Positions 22,893 through 34,852 of a DNA stretch of 44,793 bases are shown here, in pieces. The translations under genes were made by a program, and so were the position numbers. Origin of the DNA: Gonium pectorale (taxonomy: Eukaryota > Chlorophyta > Chlorophyceae > Chlamydomonadales > Volvocaceae). The stretch is taken from NCBI GenBank assembly GCA_001584585.1, contig LSYV01000003.1, forward strand, positions 717,739 through 762,531, written 5' to 3'. How positions within the stretch are numbered: position 1 is the stretch's first letter; each line of letters starts with the position of its first letter. The notes below the pieces were generated by a model. It saw only the letters and a program-made list of their open reading frames with translations. It had not been told where the DNA came from and searched no databases.

Positions 22893-25800
22893 CTATTCGA
22901 GGATCTGCGGCAGCAGCCCGAACTCGGCCACAGACAGGGGAACTGGAGACCTGGGGTCGGGTGGAGGTCGGCCAAAAGCAACAGGCGAGAGGGCGATGAA
23001 CGGCGCGACAAAGAGCACGAGGTGACTAGTACTAGCAGTGGCGCAACAGCAGCTTAACGGCCAACGTCAGACGCCACACACCCTAACCCCAACCCATCGC
23101 TCCTCGCATCCTCCCCCTCCCCCCTCCCCAACCCCCAACCCCGCCACGAGCCCTCCCCAACGCCAGCCAGCACTGCACCCCGCACCCCGCACTCACTCCG
23201 CCGACTTGTCTGCCCGCACGGGCACGAACCACATGTGCCGCCCCGCCGCGCCCGCCCCCCGGAGCTCCATCTGGACGAACACGCCGGGCTGCTGCTTGCT
23301 GCCGCACGCCGTGGGCCAGCCCTTGCGGAGCCACAGCTGAGGGAGGAGAATGAGGGGGGGGGGGCATCCATGGGGTCACGTGGAAGCCGCTAGGGCGGAG
23401 GTGAGAGGGCAGCCTGGGCACGGAGGGTGAGGGGAGACCAGAGGTGTGTCCTCTCGGCACAGCTAAGCCCCAGCGGCAGGTGCGACATTCCCCTCCCCGC
23501 CACAGAACACGTCCCCAGCCAGACGCTCACGGCAGGTGAGCGTCACGAGAGGCTAACTCGGCTTCCGACCCGTGCCGTGCCCCGTTGCGGCACGTCGCAC
23601 GCAGCAGCAGCAGCAGCAGCAGCAGCCGGGCGCAGGCATGTGGCTCGCGGCGCCCCGTCCTCCTGCCGTTGCCCCCACCCTCCCTCTCCCCCGCGGCGCC
23701 CACCTGCGGGAACGCCACCGCCGCCTTTGGCACCACCGCCAGCACCGCCGCCGCCGCCAGCCGGGCGCCCTTTTCCCGCATGCCCACCACAAACTCGTTG
23801 AGCGTCTCGGGTGCGTCGAAGGCCTTGGCGGCCAGCACGTTGGTGTCCCGCTCCTCGTGCGCCTCGGCGCCGGGGCCTGATGCGGGGCGCGCGAGCGGGG
23901 GGAGGCATGCTGGAGGGCCACACGTCCGATGTCAGAGAGATCATTAGGTGGCGGCCCTGCGTTCTGCGCTTGAAACGCTCGACTTGCCATCGCCCCCTCC
24001 AAGGCCCACCGGGGTTTGGTATGGAAGGAGAGGCCCGCCAACGCTTGGCAGCACCGGCACTGACCGTGCCTTCCCTCCCGCGGGGTGCCGCTAGCCGGCT
24101 GCTGGCCTGCGGGAGAGGACCACCCAGCTTGGTAGGAGCACGTCGCGCCCCGCGCTACCCGCCGCCTGGGCTGTGCCCCGCGTGCGTTTGTGAGTCAGGC
24201 GAGGGCTAGCAGCCCAGCCACCGCCGGCCCGATGGTCGGCGGAGCGAGGCCCGCATCCCCTCCCTTGCCGCTGCAGCCGCCGCCGTGGCGCCCTCACGCC
24301 CCACCCAGCGGCCAGGGCCCCCCTTGCACGCATCCCCGCTTCCACCCGTACAGGACTCCTCCCCGTAGTACGTTCCTCGCCCTGACTCTTCCTCCACCTT
24401 TCACGCACGCCCCCTGCACCCGCATTCCCTCTCAACCCCCCTCTCTCCGCCCCAGCGCGTTCATTGCCGCAGCCCAGCTCCCGCCCCACCGCCCAGCTGC
24501 CCCCGCCCCGCTCTGCCCCGCCCCAACCGCACCCGGCAGGAAGTGCAACGAGGGCGGGAAGTCCGTCCCCGACTGCGCCACGTTGTCCAGCACCATGGCC
24601 GCCAGCTCCCGGCCAAAGGCCCCCAGCTTCCCGGCCCGCTCCGAGTCGCCGCCCGCGACCGCTGTGGCGGCAGCGACTAGCATTCCGTCCAGCGTATCCT
24701 GCGGGGAGAGGTGGTGTTGGTGGAGGACGTTCAGGGATGCGAAGCGCTGTGTATGCCTTGCCTTAAGCCAATCAAGGAGCGGAAGAGAGTGAGTCCTCGG
24801 GGGCGGGGTTCAGCAGAACGCAGGAATGAAGGAGGCTCTCGGTGTGAGCACCGAGTGGCGGTGTCTTCGCCGTTGCGTGGGCCATAACCCCCCTATGTGT
24901 GCGTGTGGCTGGTGCGGGCATGCGGCCGCGCACCTCCTTGTGCGCCGCCGCCGACACCTTGATCTTGAGCAGCTTGCACAGCGAGCGGATCTTGTTGGAC
25001 AGCTCCTTGTGCGCCGCCTCACCGCCGGCGACCAGCTTGGCGGCCGCCTGGTACACATCCAGGGCCTGGCGGCGGGGAGGGAGGTGCGAGGAGGAGGGAT
25101 TGGGTATCAAGGGGCTGGTCGCCAGAAGCCATCGCCCGGTGGCAGGGAGGGGAGACGCGGCGGGCCGGACAAGAGCTGGGCCCGGGGCAGCGCGGGGGGG
25201 GGGGCGGAGAGCGGGAGGGGGGAGGCAGGACGTCATCAGACGATCAGAGGGAGGATGAGTGGAAAGTAGGGCTGTCCGTCGCCCAGGCCGTGCAATATCG
25301 CCTCTGCGTACCCTTCCCTTGTGCCCATGGCACGCCGGCTGCCCGCCTGGCGGCCACGCCGACCGAGTTTCCACACGCGCCAGGAGCCTATCCGGGCTAT
25401 CAGGATTACAACACCGCGGAGGGGGAGCATGCCCCCGCCCCCTACCGGACGCCACCGGGCACCGGCCCTTGCCCGCCCGCCACACTGACACCCGGGCCTC
25501 ACCTCGTGCATTTTGTCCGTTGCCTCCAGCACCGCCCCTTTCCGGAAGTAGCCCTTCTCCCATTCGGGCTTGAGCGAGATGCACATCTCAGCGTCCTCCA
25601 TGGCCTTGGTCACCTTGTTCAGCTTCAGGAGCGCAGCGGAGCGGTTGCTGCGCGGCAGGGAGAGAAGCCAGGCAGGTGGGTGGGGAGGCGCGGAGGGCAG
25701 GTGGAGCGGGTAGGGCGGGAGGGCGGACGGGCAGCAGCAAGACGACGCGAGTGAGCTGGCACGCAGGAGTGGGTCGGGACGGGAAAAGAAGAGGCAGCGG

Positions 25801-26438
25801 GAAGGAAGTGGGCGGCGGCGGCGCTTCGTCGGGTACTGGGTCAGGCCCCTGGTCAGAGGGCATGCTGGCCTATGGGCTGCAAAGCTGGGGGTTGACAGAG
25901 CCGATAAGGGAATGGCAGGGCTGATGGTGCCGGCCAACACCATGGGGAATGGCAGGCCACGGACGCAGGGACTCCCGTCCGCATCGAGGTCCTTGTGAGC
26001 CAGCCGGCGCCGTGTGCGCAAGCCGTGCGAGAGGTCAGCTGTCCGACCAACGTCATGCGGCAGCGGAGTTCATCCACTGGCTGCCTTGATACCCTGCATG
26101 ATGCCTGATGCCTCATGCAGGCGCACCTGCCTGTATGACGAGTACAGCTTGAGGCCGCGGGTGTCTGGCGGGGCCCGGTTGCCCTCCCCCCCCACACACA
26201 CACGCGCGCGGCACGCGCACCTGTACAGGACAGCATTCTTGGGATCCTCCTTGATTGCCTGTTTGAGAAGACAGCGGAGGGTAATACGTTGGTCCGCACC
26301 CCGTCACCCCACGACCCTGGGACCACTGTGCAACTCTTTGAGCCCGCCAAACACCTCCACCTGTGTGTACAGCGCCGCTGCTTTGAGGTAATTCTCCTTC
26401 TTGAATTCCTCGTTTCCCTGGTCCTTAAAAGAAGCCAT
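22893..26438 (-). CDS. TPR co-chaperone-like protein (plant TPR3 type)
   Basis: Eight minus-strand exons: 26438-26361, 26258-26221, 25647-25503, 25065-24934, 24698-24533, 23876-23704, 23336-23197 and 22950-22893, about 309 residues with phases that all agree. The N-terminal third is a TPR block: DQGNEEFKKENYLKAAALYT, AIKEDPKNAVLYSNRSAALL, then CISLKPEWEKGYFRKGAVLE. Basic residues at the positions used by Hsp70/Hsp90 clamp TPRs (NRSA, KGYFRKG) suggest binding to chaperone EEVD tails. The C-terminal part follows the layout of Arabidopsis TPR3 (At1g04190), which is reported to bind Hsp90/Hsp70: VLAAKAFDAPETLNEFV, AAVAFPQLWLRKGW, PGVFVQMELRG and HMWFVPVRA. The last exon adds SVAEFGLLPQILE. The final intron could be retained, since the unspliced frame stops at once (GAG TGA), which would remove only the last 19 residues. 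Probably cytosolic. Confidence 0.85.
23601..23624 (+). repeat. (GCA)8 microsatellite
   Basis: Eight perfect GCA units inside an intron of the TPR gene (between its exons at 23704 and 23336). Useful as a length marker; no function is inferred. Confidence 0.9.
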
Positions 26439-27315
26439 GATGGCGCACGATCGAAAGCTCCCGAGATGATCTAAGCTATACTATGGCTATATATATCAGT
26501 ATCTAAGCCTCTTGCCGCGCTTACGACATTGAAGTTGTCGGCAGGGATAAGCGGCGCTGAAAAGCAGTTGGGGATCAATTAAAAGAGGGTGGCTGCTCAG
26601 AAATCGCGGATGAGGAACCAGGAGGTGTCAATGCATGTCTCAAGGCCCTCAAAGCCCTCAAAACGACGTTCCGTACAAGTTCCGAGTTGCCGACTCAGCT
26701 GTCGGTACAGAGACCAGCAAGCTCGAGAGTGCGCTTGTCGCAATGTCTGTGCCGAAACAAGCAAGTACTCGGCCAGCTCCCGCCAGCCACGCCCCACACG
26801 TTCCCCCATCGTCTCACGCCCCAACCAACACAGTCCTTTCCCAGTGCACTGCAAATATTCACAGCTAGCTGGCGTCTCCACAACGCGCCTGTCCTGCAGC
26901 ACTTGGGCACGTTCCGGAGACGTGAACTACGCCCCCACGCATCCTGTAGCACCTGGTGCATTTTCAATGCTGCCTGTCTAGGGAAGGCAGATAATCAAGT
27001 TAGGCTGTTGAACTAGCTTGACAGTTGAAGCTTGTAACTGCCCCGTGCGCCGTGCGCCATTACGACACAAAACCGGCCACAGAATCCTCGTTCTGACAAA
27101 GTGCCAAATTTAACTCCCAATATGTTTTCTGTAATAACCCTGCACCTCCGCTTCAATCGCCGTGTGTAGAGCCACCGATTGGTCGGAGCAGGCTGTGGAC
27201 AGTGTTCTTTATAATTGCCTCATCCAACAGTTTGGAGCTAGGCCATAGCATTTAGGTAAAATCGGTGGCTCCTTGCGTGTTTGGGTTAGCCACACTGACC
27301 ATCGGCCACTCAAAG
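26439..27315. promoter_or_regulatory. Divergent promoter region, TPR gene and FAD gene
   Basis: The two flanking genes are transcribed away from each other, so both promoters lie in these 877 bases. A TATATATAT run at 26488-26496 is about 50 bases upstream of the TPR gene's ATG and could serve as its TATA element. CCCTCAAA-type words repeat at about 26643-26662. The section from about 27060 to 27260 is AT-richer and may be the core promoter of the FAD gene. The spacing is large enough for two independent promoters. Confidence 0.4.
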
Positions 27316-30300
27316 ATGCCGCATGAGAAGAAGCGCGTGCTGGTTGTCGGGGCTGGTGCAGCCGGTAAGTTAACTTACTCCCAATCCTCGGGCCTCGACT
27401 GTGTGCTTAGTGCACCGCTGGCGCCCGCGGCAGCCACGTCGCTGACTCTGAGCACCCCCACGTCGCAGGTACCGCGTGTGCTTGGAGCCTGTCCCAACAC
27501 CCGGAGCGGTTTGAGGTGGAGGTGTGGGAAGCGCTGCCGGTGCCGGGCGGTGTGGCTTCGTCGTGCGCTGTCAAGGACGGTGAGGGCGGCACACCCCTGC
27601 CCCTTGGCTCCACATGTTTTGGGCTCGACGTCATCGGGGGTCCGAGACGGGAAAGGGGGGCTATCTTTGCTGACAGTCGCATGGGAGCGGCACGTCTGAC
27701 GCCGTGCTGTAGTATTTGCTGGGAACGGAAGTTCCGTTGAAAGCCCTGGCTCCAGTGTACTTGGCCAGGCGTGCCCGTTGGACAGCCACAAACCTGTGCC
27801 CTCTCGCGGGCGGGCCGCGGCGTCAGACACCGGTGCGCCTGGGCCGAGCCCGCATCTGACTAGCCTGCCGCTGGACCGCACTTCGTGCACACACTGCTTT
27901 ACATTCAGAATGAGTCAGGTCGGCCCGCAGCTGCCAACCGCCATCCGTCAACCGTCCCCGCAGGCAAGCACGTCATAAACGACCAGGTGCAGGGCGGCGC
28001 GCCCTCCTACCGCCACAACCTCCGGCTACTGCAGATGTTCGGCTTCAAGCCTTCGCCCGTCATGATGCGCATCGCGTTCGGGGTGGGCGACAAGCAGTGG
28101 ACCAACCACAGGTACACACCTGCCCCGGGGTGCCGGGGCGACGCAGCGGCGGCAGCGGCGGTGGGTGCTTGGCACTGTGTCTCACCGTTGCCCAAGGAAA
28201 TGCCGCGGAATGACGATGGTTTGTCCAAATGTCCCTTCGTCCCGTCTTACCGCCCGCTCCCCCGCCTTCCCCTGTCCTCTCCTCGACCCCACCCCCATCC
28301 CGCCCCCGCAGCCCGAGCGGCCTGACCTCCCGGCTGCAGGCCGAGATCGCCCGCTTCGGCCGCGTGCTGCGCTGGGTGAAGCGCCTGGAAGCGCTGTTCG
28401 TGGTGCTGCCAATTGACACGGTGGGTGCGGCCCCGCGCCCAGGCCCGGGGGTTCGGGGCGCACCCGGTCCCGTCCGCGGCAGGGCCACAGGGGCGCGGCG
28501 AAGGGGCCTGGGTGGGCAACGCGGACTTGCAGCTTCCCGGACTGGCGTGGCTGCCCCCTCGGCGTGCGCGCGCCTTCTTCCCGGCCACGCCTGGGACCCG
28601 TGTGTTATGTATGCGCCCGCTCGCCAGCCCGCGTCTTGCTCCTGTGGCGCCCCGCTCACCCTCACCCGCGGCCAGTCCCCCCCAACCCAGTCCATCGCAC
28701 CACAACACACCACCCGCCCATGCCCCACGCAGGTGTTGCGGCTCCTCCGCTTCAGCGACGATTTCCGCTACCAGATGGTGGGTGATGAGCCGAGGCAGGC
28801 GGGTGGCACGAGCCTCCATCCCGCAGGCCCTGCAACCCGTGAATTCCCAGCGTCGACGGCTCACGTTTGCCCCTGCTTGTTGGTCCCCTCCCCGCCACCC
28901 GGCGCCGTCACCCAGGTGTTCCCGCTGGTTGCTCTCTTCTTCGGCACCGGCAACCAGACGCCGCGGGTGAGCGCCGCGGTGGTGGCGCGCGTGTTCCTGG
29001 ACCCCGACCTGCGCCTCTTCGACTACTGCCCCAGCCGCCTGCTCAACAGGTGAGCGAGATACCGACCCAGGAGGGTCCGCCGGGGCGGGCAATCACATGA
29101 TTGGGAAGGGGGTGTGCGGTTGATGCCGCAGCCGCTTTGTGTAGGGGCGGGCTCAAGCTGCGCACAGCCGCAAGACGCGTCCTGTCCGCCTCCGGGATCA
29201 TCTCTGTATGTGTGGGTTTGTGAGCGAGGAGTTCGGCTGCTGCTGAAGCGTGGTGTATACGTCACACCGCGCCGCAACGTCTCGGCCAGGTGCTGCGGTG
29301 TGGTCCGGTGCCGTGGCACATGCCCCTGTTGTTGCGCCATCCTCGTGCGGCGCCCCACCTGCACCCCGCCCCCCTCCCGCCTCGCCCGGTCGGGGCCCCA
29401 CCCCGCCGCTGCCCGACAGCGTGCCGGAGATGTTTGCGTTCCCGGTGCTGGAGGAGGTGTGGGGCACCATCGCCAAGCGCTCCGGCTTCAAGCTCTGCTG
29501 CAGCAGGTACAGTGCGGGTGGGGGCATCGCGGGATGCTTGCAACCACACGCGGCACAGCGGTCCCGCCGGGGCAGGAGACGCAGGGGGGGGGGCAGCATT
29601 GGGGCCGGCTTGCAGGGCCGAACCGCCCCGCAGAGTACCGCGTTCGTTGCCCGGACCGAAGCACGGATACACAGATTACAGGCAGCCGGGAGCATTGGCT
29701 TGCACGCACGGGTGCGCGTTATGGTTGGCGGCAGGGATGAGCGGATGTTGGGACTTCTTATGCCTCAGCCGGGAGGGTGTCGGCTGTACGCGGCTCCCGG
29801 CGCTCACCGGTCGCAACATGGCGCCAGGCAGTCACGTTTATGCGTGCATGCGGGTCGTACCCTGGCGCCATTTGTCGACGGCCCCGTCTCCATCCCCTCA
29901 CCCTCCCCTCCCCATCGCACCCGACCTCCGTCCCTCCCTCCCTCCCGGGGGTGCAGGCCGCTAGCCAAGCTGCACCGCCTGCCGGGCAGCGCGGGGGTGC
30001 TGGCCACGGACGCCGCCGGCGCGACGTGCGCCTTCCACGAGGTGGTGTTTGCGTGCGACGCGGAGACGGTGCTCAAGACGATGGACAACCCCACCTGGTG
30101 CGGAGGGCGGCCGGTCGCGGGGCCATAGGCGGGGCGGCGTATAGGGGTTCCCATGCGCGGGCCGCCACAGTCGTAATCCGTAACGGCCGGTAGTACCGCT
30201 GTGCTTGGTGCAGGTCTGTACATCCACACTGTTCTTAGTGTCCAGTCGGCCGGCTCTATCCGCTGCTTGACGCGCAGCATGTCCCGGCACCCGCAGCCTC

Positions 30301-31887
30301 TTACCTTACCCATTCTTCTCACTCAATCTTGCCCCCACAAAGGCTGGAGCGGCGGCTGCTGCGCAACGTGCGCTACTACACCGACTTCTGCCTGACGCAC
30401 GAGGACCACGACTACATGGCCGACATGTACGACATCAAGCCCGCGCAGCGTGACAACTACTTTGTGCGCACGTACAGCGGCGCCGACGCGGACAAGATCG
30501 AGATGAGCTTCAACCTCAGCACCTACCAGCCGCACCTCAAGGTGCCGCACCGGGTCACCTGGGGTGGGGGCGGGGTTTGAGGGGGAGGAGCGGACTCCCG
30601 CTGGGAGCGCAGGGGGTGCCGACCTGCTCATGGGACCGATTTGCTGCAGGGGCTGAAAGCTGGAGGCGCGGCCGTCCTTACGGTTTGCTGCACCCCCTGC
30701 CGCGTCCGCGCAACATCACCTCCGCCTCGGCCCCGCCTGCCTCCCGCAGTGGTTTCCATCTTGTTCCCCTCGTCGTCCAACCTGCGTGCCCGCCCCCGCC
30801 TTGCACCGTTTCGCCGGACCCTGTCGGGAGCTGTTCCGGACGCCCGACTGTTTGTCCACGCCCCGACTGATCAATCGTCTGCCGCCACCCGCACTCACCC
30901 CCTCCCTCCCTGCCTGCTTGCTCTTGGCGGCCAGGAGGCGGGTCTGGACATCTACCAGACCTACTACCTGGACGACCGGCACCGCCGGCTGTGGACGGAC
31001 GGGCGCGTGGAGCCGGGCAAGGTGCTGGCCCGGCGCTGGATGCGCCAGTTTGCGCACACCTGGACGCACTTTGCGTGCTGGGTGCCGTGGGTGAGTGCCT
31101 GCCCCTGCCGGTGCCCTGCTCCGCTCGGCTCGCGCAGCTGCGCAAGCCGGAAGCTCTTTGTACGCTGGGATTCGCACTGTTTGGCGCCCTCCCCCCGTTT
31201 GAACGCCAAGGCCAATGCCTGACAGGCTGTCACTCAGCCGCCCCGGCTCTCGGTGTCTCCATCAGCAGCAGATCTGCAGCGCTTACGCGAGCCAACCCGC
31301 CCCCCCCCGGCCCCCATGGCCCCATTTGCAGATCCGCTTCATCCAGGGCACCCGCCACACCTGGTACTGCGGCTCCTACACGCTGGTGAACACGCAGGTG
31401 GGCGGTTTGGGCAGTGTGGGCGGAGGCATGGGGGCCAGCGTGGGCGTAGGGGGGTGGGGCCCCGGAGGGAGGCTGGGGGCAGCAGGGGGTGCGCTGTGCG
31501 ACTGGGAGCCGCACTGGGGCCAACTGCGGGCCCCCGACCCCGGGGTCGGCAATGGTCGTCACCCTCAAGCCACGGCAACCGGTTGCATTCGCGTCCGTTT
31601 CTCCTGATGGTGCCGTGCTCCAGCCCCTGACGCTCTCGGCTTGCCCCCCGCCCCTCCCTCTATCGCAGGAGATCGCGGTGATCTCGGGCCTTGCTGCGGC
31701 GGAGCGCCTGGGCGCGCCGTACCCGTTCGCCGACGACCCGCTCGCAGCCAAGCAGTTCGACTCGTATCTGGCCGTCGTGCACGGAGCGCGCCGCCGGGGC
31801 GCCGCTGACGCCTCCGGCGGCTGGCTGGCTTGGCTGGGCTCCTGGCTCCCGAGCTGGTGGCGCAGCCGCAGCGTGGCCCCCGCCTGA
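27316..31887 (+). CDS. FAD-dependent oxidoreductase (amine oxidase / COG2907-like)
   Basis: Twelve exons: 27316-27364, 27469-27579, 27964-28111, 28312-28420, 28733-28777, 28916-29049, 29420-29506, 29957-30097, 30343-30541, 30935-31090, 31332-31397 and 31669-31887, about 487 residues; every phase agrees. The N-terminus is a Rossmann FAD site, RVLVVGAGAAGTACAWSL (Gly12, Gly14, Gly17), ending in an acidic Glu37 (EVEVWE). The middle holds FGRVLRWVKRLEALFVVLP, LRFSDDF, FPLVALFFGTGNQTPRVSAA and VFLDPDLRLFDYCPSRLL, and a DNYFVRTYSG segment. The C-terminal flavin part is GTRHTWYCGSYTLVNTQEIA then VISGLAAAERLG. The order fits the predicted NAD/FAD-binding amine-oxidase-like family found in fungi, bacteria and algae, for which I know no proven substrate. 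The last 30 residues are Trp-rich (GWLAWLGSWLPSWWRS), perhaps a membrane-contacting helix. No clear targeting peptide precedes the flavin site. Confidence 0.88.
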
Positions 31888-31934
31888 AGCCTAAGGCCTG
31901 AGGTCTGAAGCAGTGGTGCCGGGGCCTGGAGCAT

Positions 31935-32688
31935 NNNNNNNNNNNNNNNNNNNNNNNNNNNNNNNNNNNNNNNNNNNNNNNNNNNNNNNNNNNNNNNNNN
32001 NNNNNNNNNNNNNNNNNNNNNNNNNNNNNNNNNNNNNNNNNNNNNNNNNNNNNNNNNNNNNNNNNNNNNNNNNNNNNNNNNNNNNNNNNNNNNNNNNNNN
32101 NNNNNNNNNNNNNNNNNNNNNNNNNNNNNNNNNNNNNNNNNNNNNNNNNNNNNNNNNNNNNNNNNNNNNNNNNNNNNNNNNNNNNNNNNNNNNNNNNNNN
32201 NNNNNNNNNNNNNNNNNNNNNNNNNNNNNNNNNNNNNNNNNNNNNNNNNNNNNNNNNNNNNNNNNNNNNNNNNNNNNNNNNNNNNNNNNNNNNNNNNNNN
32301 NNNNNNNNNNNNNNNNNNNNNNNNNNNNNNNNNNNNNNNNNNNNNNNNNNNNNNNNNNNNNNNNNNNNNNNNNNNNNNNNNNNNNNNNNNNNNNNNNNNN
32401 NNNNNNNNNNNNNNNNNNNNNNNNNNNNNNNNNNNNNNNNNNNNNNNNNNNNNNNNNNNNNNNNNNNNNNNNNNNNNNNNNNNNNNNNNNNNNNNNNNNN
32501 NNNNNNNNNNNNNNNNNNNNNNNNNNNNNNNNNNNNNNNNNNNNNNNNNNNNNNNNNNNNNNNNNNNNNNNNNNNNNNNNNNNNNNNNNNNNNNNNNNNN
32601 NNNNNNNNNNNNNNNNNNNNNNNNNNNNNNNNNNNNNNNNNNNNNNNNNNNNNNNNNNNNNNNNNNNNNNNNNNNNNNNNNNNNNNNN
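31935..32688. other. Assembly gap (Ns)
   Basis: A run of 754 N. Its right edge abuts the minisatellite, so the missing sequence is probably more of the same repeat. Confidence 0.98.
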
Positions 32689-32952
32689 GGGAGGGGTGGG
32701 TGTGGTCGCCGGGGGAGGGGTGGGTGTGGTCGCCGGGGGAGGGGTGGGTGTGGTCGCCGGGGGAGGGGTGGGTGTGGTCGCCGGGGGAGGGGTGGGTGTG
32801 GTCGCCGGGGGAGGGGTGGGTGTGGTCGCCGGGGGAGGGGTGGGTGTGGTCGCCGGGGGAGGGGTGGGTGTGGTCGCCGGGGGAGGGGTGGGTGTGGTCG
32901 CCGGGGGAGGGGTGGGTGTGGTCGCCGGGGGAGGGGTGGGTGTGGTCGCCGG
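32689..32952 (+). repeat. 24-bp minisatellite, 11 perfect copies
   Basis: Eleven perfect head-to-tail copies of a 24-base unit with core GGTGGGTGTGGTCGCC, followed by a GGGGGA run. The G-rich strand has several G-tracts per unit and could fold into quadruplexes. Because 24 is a multiple of three, every frame reads as an 8-residue repeat, which creates long artificial open frames. It begins directly at the gap, so the true array is probably longer. Confidence 0.97.
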
Positions 32953-33103
32953 CGCGGCGGCGGGCATCTAGGATGGGGTAGGGGGGCGCTATGGGCGGCG
33001 CTCTTACGACGGTCCCCCAGGGGAGTTGCACTGGCTCTTGTCTGCCCGTCCATGGTTTGGGAATTCGTAGTTGCTATTGTGGGCTGCCTCATTCATTGCA
33101 GCA

Positions 33104-33108
33104 TGTAA
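33104..33108 (+). terminator. Possible TGTAA poly(A) signal of the FAD gene
   Basis: First exact TGTAA downstream of the FAD gene stop in readable sequence, about 1.2 kb away and beyond the gap. A nearer signal could be hidden in the gap. Confidence 0.25.
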
Positions 33109-34852
33109 GTATGACAGTGATTGGCAGGTGCAGATGTCTGGCCATCGCCCCCACCTGTCAGCATGCAGGAGCCCGGATGTGGTGGCTCCCGGGAGCGTTG
33201 CGAACTGCAGGGCTCCGGAGCGCCGCACGTGCTTTCGGGGCGCAGTACGAGTGTATTTTTTGTGCATGGAGCGCGGACCGGCTGGGCTGCGGCGGGGGCG
33301 GTCGTGATACGTGCGGCCGTAGCGTCGCACGGCTCGGCGGGCAAGGTGGCTTATATCGGCGTGTTCCTGGGCAGCGCGGGGCTGGCGCCTCCCTTCACCC
33401 GTATCATACACGTCAAAATGCACACGCATTACTCATTTTGCCGTAATTTGGAGCAACGAGGTGGGCGGCCCAGCCGTACGGTTATTGGTACGGGAGGCGG
33501 TTGATGGCATCTGCCGTACCTGCATTTGCACGTTCTTCTAAGAGCATGTTAGGCCAAAGCCCCGTACCATGGCGGTTTCGTGTCTGGGGCTGCTCGAGGG
33601 CCTAGGCTGAGGGCGTGAAGTGCGCATCTGCTGCACAATGGCTGTGAGTAGTCTGTGTGCCTGCGCGACAATTTTGAGTGGGAGGGGTGAACCCCGCCTG
33701 CCGCATACTTTGCAAGTCTGTGCGGAGTGCCTCCGCGTATCTGCTACACCAAAGTACGTATACTGGCCGAGCAAGGCATGCATATCGCACGGGGTTGTCA
33801 TGGTGGCTTTGGGTGTTCTGAGCCCCATTGTGTTAGCAAGCATGGCGTGTTTAAGTACGGCCGCATTAGGGTTACATCAGTAGCACACATGGAGTACTTG
33901 ATACGTCATTGTGCATGCAAGGTAAGCTCGTCAAGTTTCCTGCGTACTGCCGAAGCATTTGCCGTCAAATGTAAGCAAACACGGGGTAATTCTCGCCTGG
34001 CCGCCCCCCCCCCCGCTTTGCATGTCTGACACAGTCGGACACCCTGCAGCACCTCCACGGGAGGAGGATATGTGCTCCACCCGAGGGGTTGGCACGTGGC
34101 GACGTCGGCAGTGCAAATGACGAGCAGGCCGTGTCTCAGCCCCGGCAGTACATGGCGTCTGTCTACTGCATGGGCCAGGGCGCCATCAGGCGCTACAACT
34201 AAGCGCCAACAGCATTCTGCCAAAATCAAACAGTGCCGTGGTATGGAGCTCTCCGCCCAAAAAAACTGCACAGCTCTGCACGCAAGCTAGGCTCCGCCCG
34301 TACTCCGGGCAACAGCCATGCGACGCAGACCAACACGTACCGCCGGCCTGATTACGTGGCACGGGGCTGCCAAAACAAACGAGAGACAGCCTCTGGGCTG
34401 GCGTCATCCTGCGGTTTTACTAGCTCAGTACTCGTCTTCATGTCAGGCGCTCGATGGAGCTCCCTAATGACCACCACATTCTCAAACACTTACGCCATGC
34501 CACTATGTGATTGTGCAGCACTCGCTCTCAAAGTTGCATACATGACCCTCCGCCCGTCGGGCGAGTGCCCCGCAGCCTTTCCGGCGCCCATGCCTCGGCC
34601 TCCGCCCCCATGTTCCTCCCTCTCCTCGCCAGACCGCCCCGGTAATGCTGATGGCGACGCAGGAAGGTCCCAACCTCCACGAGGTCCCAACCTTCCTCTC
34701 CTTTTCCGGCGTCCCGTTTGGGTTGTAACCGATGTACGAAGCCACACAACGCGCCGCTTTTTGACGCACGGGCACGATCTGCCAGAATCCCCCAGGCCCT
34801 CATCCGGACAAGGAGTGCCGCCGCCCCATCCGCCCATGCTAAGGACCGGGGC

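Larger units (their letters stand above)
31888..34852. other. Intergenic region with assembly gap and minisatellite
   Basis: Apart from the gap (31935-32688) and the 24-bp repeat, this region shows no recognisable gene. TGTAA at 33104-33108 could end the FAD gene transcript if that transcript crosses the repeat. The minus strand reads TGTAA at 33872-33876, about 980 bases past the mTERF stop. Near 34666-34704 the word AGGTCCCAACCT is repeated directly. Open frames from 34233 to 34940 lie over the antisense of the mTERF gene's 3' end and look like chance. Confidence 0.5.

Noticed and set aside
18394..31887. A metabolic gene cluster formed by the dehydrogenase, TPR protein and FAD enzyme
   Set aside because: Orientation is mixed, the TPR protein is a general chaperone partner, and nothing in the sequences links their substrates.
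32700..32981. Apparent repeat protein encoded by the minisatellite
   Set aside because: The unit length is a multiple of three, so all frames give 8-residue repeats; there is no start, splice or domain context.
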